From NCBI RefSeq assembly GCF_000785105.2, contig NZ_CP018906.1, forward strand, positions 930,001 through 994,000: 64,000 bases of DNA. Reading direction: 5' to 3'. The notes below the pieces were generated by a model. The model did no database searches. It was not told the DNA's origin and saw only the letters and a program-made list of their open reading frames with translations. The stretch comes from Lentilactobacillus curieae (GTDB lineage Bacteria; Bacillota; Bacilli; Lactobacillales; Lactobacillaceae). The position numbers were made by a program, and so were the translations under genes. Each line of letters starts with the position of its first letter. Positions within the stretch are counted from its first letter, which is position 1. Below, piece after piece: positions 9,752 to 16,615 of this stretch.

Positions 9752-10285
9752 TTATTTCTTCTCAATCACTGAAAACACTAGTGCAGCAAAAACCGCAAAC
9801 CCAATAATTGGTTTCCACCATACTATCAGGTGCTTCTTAAACGACAAAAGCCAACGCTGCCAATGACTAGAACTTTGTTGGAATTGCGTGTCATCAACAG
9901 TAGTCAGTGCGAGGCCAAGGAGCAAGTATAGTGGAACAGCATAAATTAGAGTAAACACCAGCGAAATGATAGTAGTAAAGAAGTCTAGTTTTAACAGAGC
10001 AGTGATCATTTGAATAAAGGCAAGTACTGGAAAGATAACGAAGGGAAAGGTAATAATCCCAACGGCGAGGCGTTGGGCAAACATGGAACTTATAATAAAT
10101 AAGAATGTTTCAACAATTAAGTATTTAGCTATAAACATAAAGCTAGTCAACGAGAATCCAGAAATTGTGTAGTTGGAAATAGTAATCCCAAAATTTATTA
10201 ATGGAACGCCAACAGCTACCACAATCAAAATTGTGTATATTACTACAGAACTCTTTTTAATTGAATATGTTTCCACTACTTTCAT
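9752..10285 (-). CDS. Membrane protein of unknown function
   Basis: About 177 residues with four or five predicted transmembrane helices (about 14-36, 45-65, 70-95, 100-125, 158-173) and a Lys-rich C-terminus. I do not recognise the family. ATG 10285 is immediately after GGGAG, too close for normal initiation; GTG at codon 4 (10276) has a 9-base spacing and may be the real start. Lies between a 53-codon membrane ORF and pepD on the same strand; its C-terminal helix resembles that small protein. Confidence 0.72.
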   Translation of the reverse strand: MKVVETYSIKKSSVVIYTILIVVAVGVPLINFGITISNYTISGFSLTSFMFIAKYLIVETFLFIISSMFAQRLAVGIITFPFVIFPVLAFIQMITALLKLDFFTTIISLVFTLIYAVPLYLLLGLALTTVDDTQFQQSSSHWQRWLLSFKKHLIVWWKPIIGFAVFAALVFSVIEKK

Positions 10286-10359
10286 CTCCCAAAATCAATT
10301 GGTATCAGTATACCTTGAATTGGTTAGATGCGTAAGCAACCATTGGTTTACATCTATAT

Positions 10360-10521
10360 TTATCTCCGGTTCACATAGCGGTAAATTAGAAACAGGACAA
10401 CGGCAACTAAAATTGCCCAGCCAATGAGTGGCTGTTCTCTAAAAATCAGGTGGAAGAAAAATATCCGGTGAATTCCATGAAGTCTTGGCATTCTACGCAT
10501 TAATGTTATAAATGGGTTCAT
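10360..10521 (-). CDS. Small single-span membrane protein (53 aa)
   Basis: ATG 10521 is preceded by TAGGAG at 6 bases. The peptide starts MNPFITLMRRMPRLHGIHR, then has one hydrophobic helix (about residues 33-47) and a basic end YRYVNRR. Its second half (HLIFREQPLIGWAILVAVV) resembles the C-terminus of the downstream 177-residue protein (HLIVWWKPIIGFAVFAALV), suggesting related membrane anchors. Divergent from cls, sharing its promoter region. No function can be assigned. Confidence 0.65.
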   Translation of the reverse strand: MNPFITLMRRMPRLHGIHRIFFFHLIFREQPLIGWAILVAVVLFLIYRYVNRR

Positions 10522-10583
10522 TTTTATCTCCTATAACGAGTATACTGACAGCATACAAATATTTTAACTTTTGGGGTATTACG

Positions 10584-12044
10584 ATGGATATTGATTGGTC
10601 ATTAATTTTTCAGATTATTGTGGTGGTCAACGCCGCATTAGCTATTTTAACAGTATTCCGCGAAAAGCGGGATATTGCAGCGATTTGGGCTTGGCTATTA
10701 GTGCTGGTGTTTATACCAGTTGTTGGATTTATTGCGTACGCCTTTATCGGCCGAAAACTACCTAAGAACCGGTTATTCAAATTGCATTCACACGTTCAGA
10801 TGCAACTGGATGAACGACTTGAAGAACAACGCAGGCAACTTGGTAGTGAGCAAAAAACGGCGTCTGATGTTATTTCTAAACGTGCCATAAGTGCCGTTAA
10901 CATGTTTAGCAAAACCAGTTCGTCATTCCTGGCTCGACAAAATAAGGTCAAAATTTTTACTGATGGCAGATCTCTGTTTCACCGAGTGATTGAAGATATC
11001 GAAGGTGCTAGAAAAAGTATTCATATTGAATTTTATACCTTCTATAATGACAAACTTGGTAACGAAATTCTAGACCTGTTGGTTAAAAAAGCTCAGGAAG
11101 GTGTCGAAGTTCGTGTCATTTACGATTCTTGGGGTTCAATGGGAACAACTAGGAAATTTTTCAAACCACTAAATGATGCTGGTGGTCACGCTTACCCATT
11201 CTTAAACACTAGGTCTGTTATTTTGGACTTCCGTCTTAACTTTCGTGACCATAGAAAGATTATCGTGGTCGATGGGATGATTGGCTATACCGGTGGGTTT
11301 AACATCGGTGATCAGTACCTTGGGAGAAAAAAGAAATTTGGCAATTGGCGTGATACTCATATGAGAATCATTGGCTCCGGAGTTTTCGGACTGCAAGCCA
11401 GATTTATTTTGGATTGGAATGCCACTAGTCCTACATCACTCATTAATGAGGACAAAGTTGATCCAAAGTACTTCCCAGTTACAACGACTAAGGGCTCAGT
11501 TAACATGCAGATTGTTTCTAGTGGACCAGATTCTGACCTGCAACAAATTAAAATGGGATATATCAAGCTAATTACCCTTGCAAGGGATTACTGTTACATT
11601 CAATCGCCATATTTGATACCTGATGATAGTGTCCTGGATGCGTTGAGGATTGCTGCTTCATCAGGAGTTGACGTCCGTATCATGGTTCCATCAATGCCTG
11701 ACCACCCATTTGTGTACCGAGCAACGCAATATTATGCCCGTCAGTTAGCTGAGGAGGGCATTAAAGTCTATTACTATGACAACGGCTTTATGCACGCTAA
11801 GACAATGGTTATCGACGATAGCATGGCTTCTGTTGGGTCGGCAAACATGGATTATCGGAGTTTCAAACTTAACTTTGAAATCAATTCGTTCATTTATGAC
11901 GAGAAGGTCGCAACTGAATTAAAAAACATTTTTGTAAATGATATGGATAGAAGTACTTTACAGACTCCAGAAATGTTTAAAAAGCAGTCATCATGGCTTA
12001 AATTCAAGCAGACATTTTCCAGATTATTATCACCAATTTTATAG
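10584..12044 (+). CDS. cls: Cardiolipin synthase
   Basis: Phospholipase D superfamily enzyme that condenses two phosphatidylglycerols to cardiolipin and glycerol at the membrane. Two N-terminal helices (about 5-25 and 35-58) precede two HKD motifs: HRKIIVVDG (about residue 222) and HAKTMVIDD (about 403), the latter followed by GSANMDYRSF. From ATG 10584 (MDIDWSLIF) the length is 486 residues, normal for bacterial Cls; the longer ORF extends across the divergent small gene and is not supported. The SD is weak (GGGG). Confidence 0.95.
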   Translation: MDIDWSLIFQIIVVVNAALAILTVFREKRDIAAIWAWLLVLVFIPVVGFIAYAFIGRKLPKNRLFKLHSHVQMQLDERLEEQRRQLGSEQKTASDVISKRAISAVNMFSKTSSSFLARQNKVKIFTDGRSLFHRVIEDIEGARKSIHIEFYTFYNDKLGNEILDLLVKKAQEGVEVRVIYDSWGSMGTTRKFFKPLNDAGGHAYPFLNTRSVILDFRLNFRDHRKIIVVDGMIGYTGGFNIGDQYLGRKKKFGNWRDTHMRIIGSGVFGLQARFILDWNATSPTSLINEDKVDPKYFPVTTTKGSVNMQIVSSGPDSDLQQIKMGYIKLITLARDYCYIQSPYLIPDDSVLDALRIAASSGVDVRIMVPSMPDHPFVYRATQYYARQLAEEGIKVYYYDNGFMHAKTMVIDDSMASVGSANMDYRSFKLNFEINSFIYDEKVATELKNIFVNDMDRSTLQTPEMFKKQSSWLKFKQTFSRLLSPIL

Positions 12045-12054
12045 AGCAAAATGC

Positions 12055-12083
12055 TTGCTGTTTTAATCAAAATTTTATATTAT
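12055..12083 (+). promoter_or_regulatory. Possible promoter just downstream of cls
   Basis: TTGCTG (12055-12060) and TATTAT (12078-12083) are 17 bp apart and begin 10 bases after the cls stop. It would start a transcript near 12090 running through the structured region and repeat array to the terminator at 12440-12470. Confidence 0.45.
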
Positions 12084-12255
12084 AACGGTGAAAGGTGAAT
12101 GACTAATCACCTGTTTGACAGACGAAGGATATAGCGACTTTGTGTATTACCAAATCAACGTATTTGGATCCTCGTAGTCTGCCGGATTAAACAGAAGAAC
12201 ATGATTTATTTAATAACGACTCAACAGAGTCACTGATTGGTCAAACCTTTCATTT

Positions 12256-12424
12256 GTGCCACATGTATCACTTGTATCATGCACCACTTGTACAATGTAT
12301 CATGAGCACCAGGGTTTACAGTACCATATGTACAATTTGTTTTAAGTACCAAAGCACCATGAACCACAAGTAACATTTGTACGATGCACCATGAGTACTG
12401 AGCACCAATGCACCATTGTAGCAA
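12256..12424. repeat. Degenerate 8-bp tandem array (about 20 units)
   Basis: Units of the form G[TC]A[CT][CA]A (GTACCA, GCACCA, GTATCA, GTACAA) start at 12256, 12265, 12274, 12281, 12290, 12297, 12306, 12321, 12330, 12346, 12354, 12361, 12370, 12379, 12386, 12395, 12402, 12410 and 12418, with weaker units near 12314 and 12339. Spacing is 7, 8 or 9, often alternating 9 and 7, mean 8.1 over the array. The 64-codon minus-strand ORF across it is low-complexity with no SD. Confidence 0.75.
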
Positions 12425-12439
12425 GAATCATTTTCCAGA

Positions 12440-12470
12440 GTTCCTCGTCGTGAGACGAGGAACTTTTTTT
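12440..12470 (+). terminator. Intrinsic terminator after the repeat array
   Basis: GTTCCTCGTC-GTGA-GACGAGGAAC followed by seven T: a perfect 10-bp stem with a GTGA tetraloop on the plus strand. It ends either the cls transcript or the candidate noncoding RNA. Confidence 0.93.
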
Positions 12471-12501
12471 GTTGGAATCAGGAAATTATTTGCTCAAAGG
12501 G

Positions 12502-12530
12502 TTGATTTATTTGCCGAATAATATTAATAT
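12502..12530 (+). promoter_or_regulatory. Promoter of the leader-peptide / BacA-like unit
   Basis: TTGATT (12502-12507), 17 bases, TAATAT (12525-12530). The transcript would start near 12537, 11 bases before the AAGGAG SD of the leader peptide. Confidence 0.7.
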
Positions 12531-12562
12531 TATTCTCAACATATTCTAAGGAGTTTTTAATC

Positions 12563-12631
12563 ATGATAGCAGCCATGACAACTCAATTGAATATCAGCAA
12601 TCCAGAGTTTTGGTTTTTTTCAGAATGGTGA
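12563..12631 (+). CDS. Aromatic-rich leader peptide (22 aa)
   Basis: ATG 12563 follows AAGGAG (12548-12553) by 9 bases. The 22 residues end with F-W-F-F-S-E-W and stop, placing Trp codons at 12611 and 12626 and Phe codons between and before them. It has no membrane or secretion character. Its position between a good promoter and a hairpin/terminator series, ahead of an aromatic-pathway-like gene, is that of an attenuation leader peptide. Confidence 0.65.
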   Translation: MIAAMTTQLNISNPEFWFFSEW

Positions 12632-12637
12632 TCTGAA

Positions 12638-12755
12638 CGAACCAGGAAACTTTGTTGTGAAATGGTCCGTACAGATTGTAACCATGATTGTGCGGGCACT
12701 CTCCTATAAAATGAGAACCCTCGCATTCCAGGAACTTTTGCGAGGGTTTTATTTT
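12638..12755 (+). promoter_or_regulatory. Proposed transcription attenuator
   Basis: Five short segments pair as alternatives: A CGAACCA (12638-12644), B TGGTCCGTACA (12663-12673), C TGTGCGGG (12689-12696), D CCCTCGCA (12718-12725), E TGCGAGGG (12739-12746). A:B, C:D versus B:C, D:E are mutually exclusive; D:E is the terminator. A ribosome stalled at the first Trp or Phe codons leaves A free (A:B, C:D, read-through); one reaching the stop codon covers A (B:C, D:E, termination). Confidence 0.55.
12716..12755 (+). terminator. Terminator hairpin of the attenuator
   Basis: AACCCTCGCA pairs with TGCGAGGGTT, followed by the T-rich run TTATTTTT. It lies 122 bases before the start of the BacA-like gene on the same strand, so it must be passed for that gene to be expressed from the upstream promoter. 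Confidence 0.85.
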
Positions 12756-12876
12756 TGGACTACATAATTTGAGTTGGTTGCTAGAATATGGGGGCGTTTG
12801 TTACAGGGGTCAATTATTTGGTGATGAGTTGAACTGAGGGGCAATTCGCCAGGTGAGTAAGTAGGGAGCGATGCAG

Positions 12877-13446
12877 ATGAAGTTACATACATTAGGACCG
12901 GAAACGACTGATAGTTATAAGGCCGCTATGTATTTGCGGGAGATGTACTTGGATTTAGAGGATGCGGAGTTGGTGCTTCATGACTCTTTTGACGATATTT
13001 ATCGTAAACTGGATGACGAACAGGGAGATTTGTTTTTAGTTCCGGTGGCTTATCGAAGTGCGCAATCTAATGGTAACTGGGCGGATAATAATTTAAAATA
13101 TTGGGATACATTGAAGATTATGGACGTTTTTAAGCTACCAATTATGCCTTTAGTTTTGGTTAGAAATCCAGATGGCAAGGATGGTGAGGCAGTCCTACAT
13201 CCATCGACTAAGGAATTGATAAAGGAATATAGTCTTAATCAGGGGCGCAAGTTGCATTTGGAATTTGTGGATAGTAAGGCTGAGGCACTAAGAAAATTTG
13301 AATCAGATAAGTATGAATTTTCAATTGTGACTAAGGATGTTTATCAAAGCAACTGTGCTGACCGACAAGATGAAGTTTTGGCTGAATACGAGCCGAATAT
13401 GGTTTGGTGTTTATATCGAATCGGAATTCAGCAAAAAGCTGTATAG
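12877..13446 (+). CDS. Prephenate dehydratase/decarboxylase-like protein (BacA-like)
   Basis: 189 residues. The start MKLHTLGPETTDSYKAA, then LHDSFDD, FLVPVAY, LHPSTKELIKEY and MVWCLYRIG follow the order of blocks in the BacA-type prephenate decarboxylase branch of the prephenate-dehydratase fold (LGP-G-T-S, HD-F, VP-AY, HPS). The Thr-Arg-Phe motif of true prephenate dehydratase and an ACT domain are absent. ATG 12877 is 8 bases after GGGAG; ATG 12871 is only 2 bases away. No other bacilysin-like genes adjoin it. Activity on prephenate is an inference. Confidence 0.6.
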   Translation: MKLHTLGPETTDSYKAAMYLREMYLDLEDAELVLHDSFDDIYRKLDDEQGDLFLVPVAYRSAQSNGNWADNNLKYWDTLKIMDVFKLPIMPLVLVRNPDGKDGEAVLHPSTKELIKEYSLNQGRKLHLEFVDSKAEALRKFESDKYEFSIVTKDVYQSNCADRQDEVLAEYEPNMVWCLYRIGIQQKAV

Positions 13447-13481
13447 AAAAGGGACGCGAATTTCGCGTCCCTTTTCTATAC
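13441..13481. terminator. Perfect 41-bp bidirectional terminator
   Basis: Two 20-base arms (beginning GTATAGAAAAGGGACG and ending CGTCCCTTTTCTATAC) pair without mismatch around one central base. The left arm contains the stop codon of the BacA-like gene and the right arm abuts the queT stop, so both convergent genes end inside it. Confidence 0.93.
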
Positions 13482-14002
13482 TATTTGCTTAAGTCAACGG
13501 ACATGTTAACAAAGTACAAGATCACCGCACCGATTCCCATAGTGACAAACTCGCCAATTCCGGTAGTTAAGTATGAACTCCAGAAGGTAGGCCAAAATGC
13601 GCTACTACCAAAGAATGCGATTTCAAAGGCAATGATGAACATGTAAAAAGTTCCGATTAATACTGATATGACCAGTTTTAAAGGCAAACTGCTCATTTTC
13701 TTAGTTACAAAGTGGATCGTAACTAATGTGATAAATGTTTCGAAAGTTCCGAAAATCATATCGACCGGCCCCAAAGAAGACATCATGTTAGAGATAAAGC
13801 ATCCTAAGGTGATGGCAACGATGTACCGCTTGTTGAAGGGAACTAAGTTGTTAAGCCCTTCGGCGAAACGAAATTGGATGGGGCCAAAACTAAAGGCTGC
13901 AAAGACCGTCGTGGTTAACACGATATAGAGTGCAGCGACAACGGCAGCCTTTACGATGTCGATCAGGCTATCGATGCCGAAAAAATTGATCTTAGAATTC
14001 AT
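13481..14002 (-). CDS. queT: QueT-family ECF transporter S component
   Basis: 173 residues, about five or six transmembrane helices. The family signature FGPIQFRFAEGLNNLVPF (about residues 38-55) identifies the QueT/COG4708 group, substrate-binding S components of energy-coupling-factor transporters thought to import a queuosine precursor. The shared ECF module (EcfA, EcfA', EcfT) would be encoded elsewhere. ATG 14002 follows AAGGAAGG. I looked for preQ1-I and preQ1-II (COG4708) riboswitches in the short leader and found neither. Confidence 0.85.
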   Translation of the reverse strand: MNSKINFFGIDSLIDIVKAAVVAALYIVLTTTVFAAFSFGPIQFRFAEGLNNLVPFNKRYIVAITLGCFISNMMSSLGPVDMIFGTFETFITLVTIHFVTKKMSSLPLKLVISVLIGTFYMFIIAFEIAFFGSSAFWPTFWSSYLTTGIGEFVTMGIGAVILYFVNMSVDLSK

Positions 14003-14089
14003 TGCTAAATTCCTTCCTTTATCTATTCAGTTATTGTCTAACCAATTAACTTTACCCCAAAACATTTATGTGGTCAAAATGACATATGA

Positions 14090-15394
14090 TTAGGATTCGA
14101 GAATCCAAAGGAAGATAACGAAGATTACTGCCAATGCGTACATCATTGGACTAACTTCCTTACCACGTTTTGCTGCAATCATTGTAATTGGGTAAGTAAT
14201 AAATCCAAGAGCAATTCCGTCAGCAATACTGTAAGTGAATGGCATTCCTACTAGTGTGATAAATGCTGGTGCAGCGATTTCAAATTGATCCCAATGAACG
14301 TTTTTAAGCGCTTGAGCCATTAATACCCCAACGATAATTAATGCTGGAGCGGTAACTTGGCTAGTAATTACACCAAGCATTGGTGAGAAGAAGGCACCAA
14401 GGACGAATAAGATTCCAACGACGATGGTGGTAAATCCGGTCCGGCCACCAATAGCAATTCCGGCAGATGATTCAACGAAGGCACCCATTGGTGAAGTTCC
14501 TAACACTGAACCCACCAACATGGTTGATGAGTCAGCGACTAGGGCTTTACCAACGTTGGGAATCTTGTTGTTTTTAATAAAACCAGCTTGTTCTGCCAAA
14601 CCAACCAGGGTACCTGCAGTATCAAAGAAGGTAACCAACAAGAAGGTCAGAACAACAACTACTAACTGAACTGAGTTAATGTCGCCAATGTGAGAAATTG
14701 CCACTCCAAATGTTGGTTTAAGGCTAGGCATTGCTGAAACAATTTGGTGAGGCATTGGAATTAAACCAGTAAATAATCCCAGAATTGAGTTAAGAACCAT
14801 TCCAATAAAGATGGCACCTGGAACTTTCATACTCATTAAAATTAAGGTAACCAGTAGCCCAAAAATCGTTAACCAGGTGGTTCCGGAAAGGTGACCAAGG
14901 CCAATAATTGAGTCCTTGTTGGCAGCAACAATTCCACCTTCTGATAAACCAATTAAGGCTATGAATAATCCAATCCCACCACCGATAGCTGATTTTAAAT
15001 CAGCGGGGATGGCATCGATGATTCGTTCACGAACTTTAGTTGCAGTTAAAATAACGAAGATCAATGAAGCGGCGAAAACGCCAGCGAGGGCAGTTTCCCA
15101 AGGAACCTTCATTCCAATACAAACAGAGTATGCAAAGAATGCGTTTTGGCCCAAACTAGCAGAAATTGCAATTGGGTAATTAGCAAGAACACCCATTACA
15201 AAACAGCCAAATGCTGAGGCTAATGCGGTTGCTGTGAAGACAGCACCCTTATCGATTCCTGATGCACCCAAGATGTTTGGGTTAACAAACAAAATGTACA
15301 CCATGGAAACGAATGTGGTGATTCCGGCTAATGTTTCGGTTTTGAAATTAGTGTGGCGATTTTCAAAGTCGAAGAACTTACTAATTGATGACAT
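14090..15394 (-). CDS. NCS2 family purine permease (AzgA/PbuG type)
   Basis: 434 residues, about 12-14 membrane segments, beginning with a short cytosolic stretch and ETLAGITTFVSMVYILFVNP, typical of the AzgA-like branch of NCS2 that imports hypoxanthine, guanine or adenine with protons. Further family blocks: SLGQNAFFAYSV and FFDTAGTLVGLAEQAG. ATG 15394 follows AAAGGAG. Possible PurR boxes lie upstream. queT follows 88 bases downstream on the same strand with no clear terminator between. Confidence 0.92.
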   Translation of the reverse strand: MSSISKFFDFENRHTNFKTETLAGITTFVSMVYILFVNPNILGASGIDKGAVFTATALASAFGCFVMGVLANYPIAISASLGQNAFFAYSVCIGMKVPWETALAGVFAASLIFVILTATKVRERIIDAIPADLKSAIGGGIGLFIALIGLSEGGIVAANKDSIIGLGHLSGTTWLTIFGLLVTLILMSMKVPGAIFIGMVLNSILGLFTGLIPMPHQIVSAMPSLKPTFGVAISHIGDINSVQLVVVVLTFLLVTFFDTAGTLVGLAEQAGFIKNNKIPNVGKALVADSSTMLVGSVLGTSPMGAFVESSAGIAIGGRTGFTTIVVGILFVLGAFFSPMLGVITSQVTAPALIIVGVLMAQALKNVHWDQFEIAAPAFITLVGMPFTYSIADGIALGFITYPITMIAAKRGKEVSPMMYALAVIFVIFLWILES

Positions 15395-15413
15395 TGAAGA
15401 CAGCTCCTTTAAT

Positions 15414-15490
15414 ATAGTTCGGATAATAGCTAAAACAAGAACGTATATATATTACCATTATCCGATTGTTCGTTCAATAACCGAATTATT
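15414..15490 (-). promoter_or_regulatory. Possible PurR boxes upstream of the purine permease
   Basis: Sequences like the PurR box (A-W-W-W-CCGAAC-W-W-T) occur at 15414-15427 (TTATCCGAACTAT on the minus strand), 15457-15469 and 15476-15490 (AATAACCGAATTATT on the plus strand), plus a GTTCG/CGAAC core near 15468. The arrangement fits purine-dependent control, but the boxes are imperfect. Confidence 0.45.
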
Positions 15491-15525
15491 TACCAAGTTT
15501 TTGGATTAACGTGGCACTTTCTACA

Positions 15526-15566
15526 AATAAAAACCTTAACGTTGATTTTCATCAATGTTAAGGTTC
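15526..15566 (-). terminator. Terminator of the aldo/keto reductase gene
   Basis: AACCTTAACGTTGAT pairs with ATCAATGTTAAGGTT (one wobble) around TTTC; on the minus strand it is followed by TTTTTAT. Confidence 0.85.
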
Positions 15567-15575
15567 AGAGGTGCT

Positions 15576-16523
15576 TTAATTAAAACTCTTAAATGCATTG
15601 TCGATGGAATTATATTCTTCGTCAGATAAACTAACTGCTAACGATTTAGCGTTGCTTTTTACCTGTTCAGGGCGTTTTGCTCCTGGAATAACAACGGCAA
15701 CGTCGGGGTTCTTAATGTACCAAGCCAATACGACTTGGGCAATTGTTGCATTATGATTCTCTGCAATTGGTTTCAAGCTGTTCACTGCATCAGTGATTGC
15801 ATTGAACCGAGTACCTTGAAAATTAGGATCTTCAGCCCTAATATCACCTTCAGCAAAATCTAAAGCTTCATTACTGTATTTACCGGTTAATAGTCCCGAA
15901 GCGAGTGGAAAATAAGGTACAAAAGAAATATTGTTTTCACGAAGATATGGGAATAATTTTTGTTCCGCACTCCGTTCAACCATACTATATTGATCTTCAA
16001 CAACATCGACCTGGCCATTTTTATTGGCTTCTTTAATTTGTTCGAGTGAGAAGTTGGATACTCCAATAGCTTTGATCTTACCAGCCTGCTTTAATTCGTT
16101 CAGTGCAGCTACTGCTTCATCTTTAGGGGTGTTTTCATCTGGAAAATGAATGTAAAATATATCAATGTAATCTGTTTGGAGTCGTTCAAGACTTTCTTCA
16201 ACACTCTTTTTTAAAAATTCTGGATCATTAGAAAGAGTTTGTTTACCATCTTGGATGATTTGGGCACCCTTTGTGGCGATTGTTATTTGAGAACGGTCAT
16301 AGTCTTTGATTGCTTGGCCAATTAACTCTTCTGACCGACCTAATCCATATACGTAGGCTGTATCGAGCAACTTAATTCCGTTATCAAGCGCAGCTTTGAC
16401 AGAGTCGATTCCGGCTTGTTCATCCAAGTTCGGAAATAGGTTGTGGCCACCAACAGCATTAGTTCCCAGACCAAGCGGAGTGGTTTTTACGGTTGAGCTA
16501 CCAATATAAATTTCTTTAGTCAT
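15576..16523 (-). CDS. Aldo/keto reductase
   Basis: 315-residue TIM-barrel NADPH oxidoreductase. The tetrad is visible: Asp54 and Tyr59 in LLDTAYVYG, Lys85 in ATKG, and His near 125 in FYIHFPDE. PNVAVVIPGAKR-type residues near the C-terminus (VAVVIPGAKRPEQV) are the cofactor-binding end. Substrate unknown. ATG 16523 follows AAGGAGG. Divergent from the next gene across a 90-base region that contains the palindrome GTAACTAAAGTTAC. Confidence 0.92.
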   Translation of the reverse strand: MTKEIYIGSSTVKTTPLGLGTNAVGGHNLFPNLDEQAGIDSVKAALDNGIKLLDTAYVYGLGRSEELIGQAIKDYDRSQITIATKGAQIIQDGKQTLSNDPEFLKKSVEESLERLQTDYIDIFYIHFPDENTPKDEAVAALNELKQAGKIKAIGVSNFSLEQIKEANKNGQVDVVEDQYSMVERSAEQKLFPYLRENNISFVPYFPLASGLLTGKYSNEALDFAEGDIRAEDPNFQGTRFNAITDAVNSLKPIAENHNATIAQVVLAWYIKNPDVAVVIPGAKRPEQVKSNAKSLAVSLSDEEYNSIDNAFKSFN

Positions 16524-16549
16524 TGTAGTTCCTCCTTATGATATTCAAC

Positions 16550-16563
16550 GTAACTAAAGTTAC
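16550..16563. promoter_or_regulatory. Palindrome in a divergent promoter region
   Basis: GTAACT-AA-AGTTAC is a perfect 6-bp inverted repeat midway between two divergent redox-type genes. It is a plausible operator for an unidentified regulator. Confidence 0.35.
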
Positions 16564-16615
16564 ACCATAAATGTATGCCAATAATAAATAAAAGTCCAAA
16601 TGTTAGGGAGAAAAA

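Larger units (their letters stand above)
12090..12470 (+). ncRNA. Candidate structured noncoding RNA
   Basis: No credible coding frame is present. From a possible promoter the segment contains: AGGTGA/TCACCT (about 12094-12113); a long stem CAGACGAAGGAT (12119-12130) with ATCCTCGTAGTCTG (12168-12181); nested in it CCAAAT/ATTTGG (12150-12155 with 12162-12167); and GACTC-AACA-GAGTC (12218-12231). The 8-bp repeat array and a textbook terminator follow. It resembles none of tmRNA, 6S, RNase P or SRP RNA by motif. It may equally be the 3' untranslated region of cls. Confidence 0.45.

Noticed and set aside
12230-12424. 64-codon minus-strand ORF across the repeat array
   Set aside because: No SD; the translation is a low-complexity reading of the 8-bp repeats (many W-C-I, H-V-A). 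The array itself explains the open frame.
14003-14089. preQ1 riboswitch expected before queT
   Set aside because: Neither the preQ1-I core nor the COG4708/preQ1-II pattern could be found in the 87-base leader.
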